From: Gammaproteobacteria bacterium
GTDB lineage: Bacteria > Pseudomonadota > Gammaproteobacteria > UWMA-0217
Direction: 5' to 3'
Assembly (NCBI GenBank): GCA_027031685.1
Contig: JALVPS010000188.1
Coordinates: forward strand, 1 to 5,640
Length of the DNA: 5,640 nt
Positions 4,409 through 5,640 of the stretch are shown piece by piece. The notes under the pieces are model-generated. The model did no database searches, was not told the DNA's origin, and was given only the letters and a program-made list of their open reading frames with translations. Every line of letters begins with the position of its first letter. The first letter of the stretch is position 1. Both the position numbers and the translations under genes were made by a program.

Positions 4409-5640
4409 TCCCGCTTGCGCGGCTCGCTGTCGTCCTCGCCCCGATCGTCGTCGGGCCCTTCGTCGGTGCCCTCCTCGCCGGTTTCCGCCGCCAGCTCCTC
4501 CAGCCGGCGCAGCTCGGAATCCAGGTCGAAGGGCACGTCCAGCCCCTCGGTGGTCTGGCCGGGATCGCGCGTGTCGGCCAGCAGGGTATCCAGGTCGTCA
4601 TCGCTGGTGTCACCATCCAGCAGGCTGAGGTCTGCCAGCGAGGGATCGGTGTCGCGCGTGTCGCCACTATCGGCCTCATCGTTCTCGTCCAGCAGCGCCA
4701 GCCTTTGCTCGGGGAGGTGGTCGGTGGGTGCGTCGCCGCCGCCGTGCCGGTCCAGCTTCGGCTCGGTGGGTGCCGAGTGCGGCTCCAGCTCGGTGAGCGT
4801 CTCCTCCAGCCCGGCCCGGGTGGCCACCGTCTCGCCCTCTTCGTTGAGCATGTCCAGCTCCATGGACAGGGCATCGATCTCGGCGTCGGTGAGCTGGTCG
4901 AAGGCCTCGTCCACGTCCTCCGGCAGCGAGTCCAGGTCCTCGAAGGTGGTGGTCTGGAGGGCATCTACCGTGAAGGAGTCCAGGTCCGACAGGGTGTGCT
5001 CGGACAGGTAGTCGGAGATGTCGTCGGTGAACAGGGTCTCGGCGGTGGCGTCTTCCGCCTCCGTTTCTTCCGCGTCCTGCGGCAGCTCGGGCAGATCGCC
5101 CTGGGCGCTCTGCGGCAGGGGCCGCTCGCGCCCCGCCTCGCCGGCGTGGCGCGTGAAGGCCCGCTCGCACACGTTCTGGATCTGCTGGTGCATGCCGCTG
5201 TTGGGATCGGGGTACTTCTGCAGCAGCTGCACCGACAGTTCCTGCATCTCGTTCATGCGGCCCGTCTCGGCGAACAGCTTGAGTTGCAGGAAACGGTAGC
5301 GGTCGTTGTCGGGGTCGGCGGCCAGCAGCTCGTTGATGGTCTTCTCGGCCAGCGAGTACTGCTCGTAGGCCAGGTAGATCTCCGCCTCCTGCACGGCGTC
5401 CAGCGCCGATTCGGTGTCCTCCAGTCCCTCGCCCCGCTGCAGGATCTGGGTGGACTCCATGTCGTGCAGGGTGGGGCGGATGGACTCCTGCGTGTCCTCG
5501 GCGGCCGGCTTGAGGTCGTCCGGCTCGAAGGCCAGCTCCGCATCTGTCTCCACCGGCGCCGGCGGCGCCTCGCCGGCCGGGCCCTTGTGCAGATACTCGG
5601 TCTCGGCCTCGAAGGCGCTGGCCAGGGGCTTTGGCGAGGC
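4405..5640 (-). CDS. FimV-like acidic TPR protein, C-terminal part (runs off the right edge)
   Basis: The last 411 residues are visible, and the frame stays open to the window edge, so the true start lies outside; the GTG at 5553 is only an internal codon. A tetratricopeptide-type helix pair is coded at about 5218-5400 (AEIYLAYEQYSLAEKTINEL, then a repeat with DPDNDRYRFLQLKLFAETGR). This closely resembles the TPR segment of FimV, a polar peptidoglycan-linked protein needed for type IV pili, twitching and polar organisation in Pseudomonas. The remaining roughly 270 residues are very acidic, low in complexity and probably disordered, with repeated Asp/Leu motifs (SDLDSF, EDLDSL, DDDLDTLL), ending in EPRKRD. 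FimV proteins often have acidic linkers like this. However, they usually end with a short TPR-type helical motif (the FimV C-terminal model), which is absent here. It may be a FimV relative or another TPR protein. LysM and membrane parts would be outside the window. Confidence 0.72.
   Translation of the reverse strand, partial: ASPKPLASAFEAETEYLHKGPAGEAPPAPVETDAELAFEPDDLKPAAEDTQESIRPTLHDMESTQILQRGEGLEDTESALDAVQEAEIYLAYEQYSLAEKTINELLAADPDNDRYRFLQLKLFAETGRMNEMQELSVQLLQKYPDPNSGMHQQIQNVCERAFTRHAGEAGRERPLPQSAQGDLPELPQDAEETEAEDATAETLFTDDISDYLSEHTLSDLDSFTVDALQTTTFEDLDSLPEDVDEAFDQLTDAEIDALSMELDMLNEEGETVATRAGLEETLTELEPHSAPTEPKLDRHGGGDAPTDHLPEQRLALLDENDEADSGDTRDTDPSLADLSLLDGDTSDDDLDTLLADTRDPGQTTEGLDVPFDLDSELRRLEELAAETGEEGTDEGPDDDRGEDDSEPRKRD

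Noticed and set aside
4415..5011. Plus-strand serine-rich open frame of 198 codons
   Set aside because: It is the antisense of the Asp/Glu-rich tail of the FimV-like protein, which naturally reads as Ser/Arg/Val.

Overview
This GC-rich window is a compact stretch of bacterial chromosome with almost every base coding. It holds six complete genes and two that run off the edges. The gene set (an Rsd/AlgQ-like protein, a Kbp/YgaU-type BON-LysM protein, a DUF937/YidB-like protein, a HugZ-type flavin-fold protein and a FimV-like TPR protein) points to a high-GC gammaproteobacterium. A Chromatiales/Ectothiorhodospiraceae-like host would fit, but that is inference. No tRNA, rRNA, CRISPR array, insertion sequence or phage gene was seen.

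Layout, left to right. (1) The start of a lipoprotein gene on the minus strand leaves the left edge. It is divergent from a plus-strand auxin-efflux-carrier (AEC) family transporter. (2) The transporter converges, with a 13-base gap, on a minus-strand pyridoxamine-phosphate-oxidase-fold protein of the HugZ type. (3) A 122-base divergent spacer leads to a plus-strand Tim44-domain membrane protein with a striking glycine zipper. (4) This converges, across a strong hairpin, on a minus-strand gene pair: DUF937 protein, then Kbp-like BON-LysM protein. (5) A 132-base divergent control region separates that pair from a plus-strand rsd/algQ-like gene. (6) That gene converges, with 12 bases between stop codons, on a long acidic FimV-like TPR protein that leaves the right edge.

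Only the DUF937/kbp pair looks like an operon; the other genes alternate in strand and are probably single transcription units. Several proteins act at or near the envelope (lipoprotein, AEC permease, Tim44-like protein, probably the FimV-like protein). The Rsd-like protein would act on the primary sigma factor in the cytoplasm, and Kbp on potassium. I did not find a convincing new multi-gene system. The most unusual items are the glycine zipper in the Tim44-like protein, the FimV-like protein without the usual C-terminal FimV motif, the divergent rsd/DUF937-kbp control region, and a palindrome that contains both stop codons of a convergent pair.
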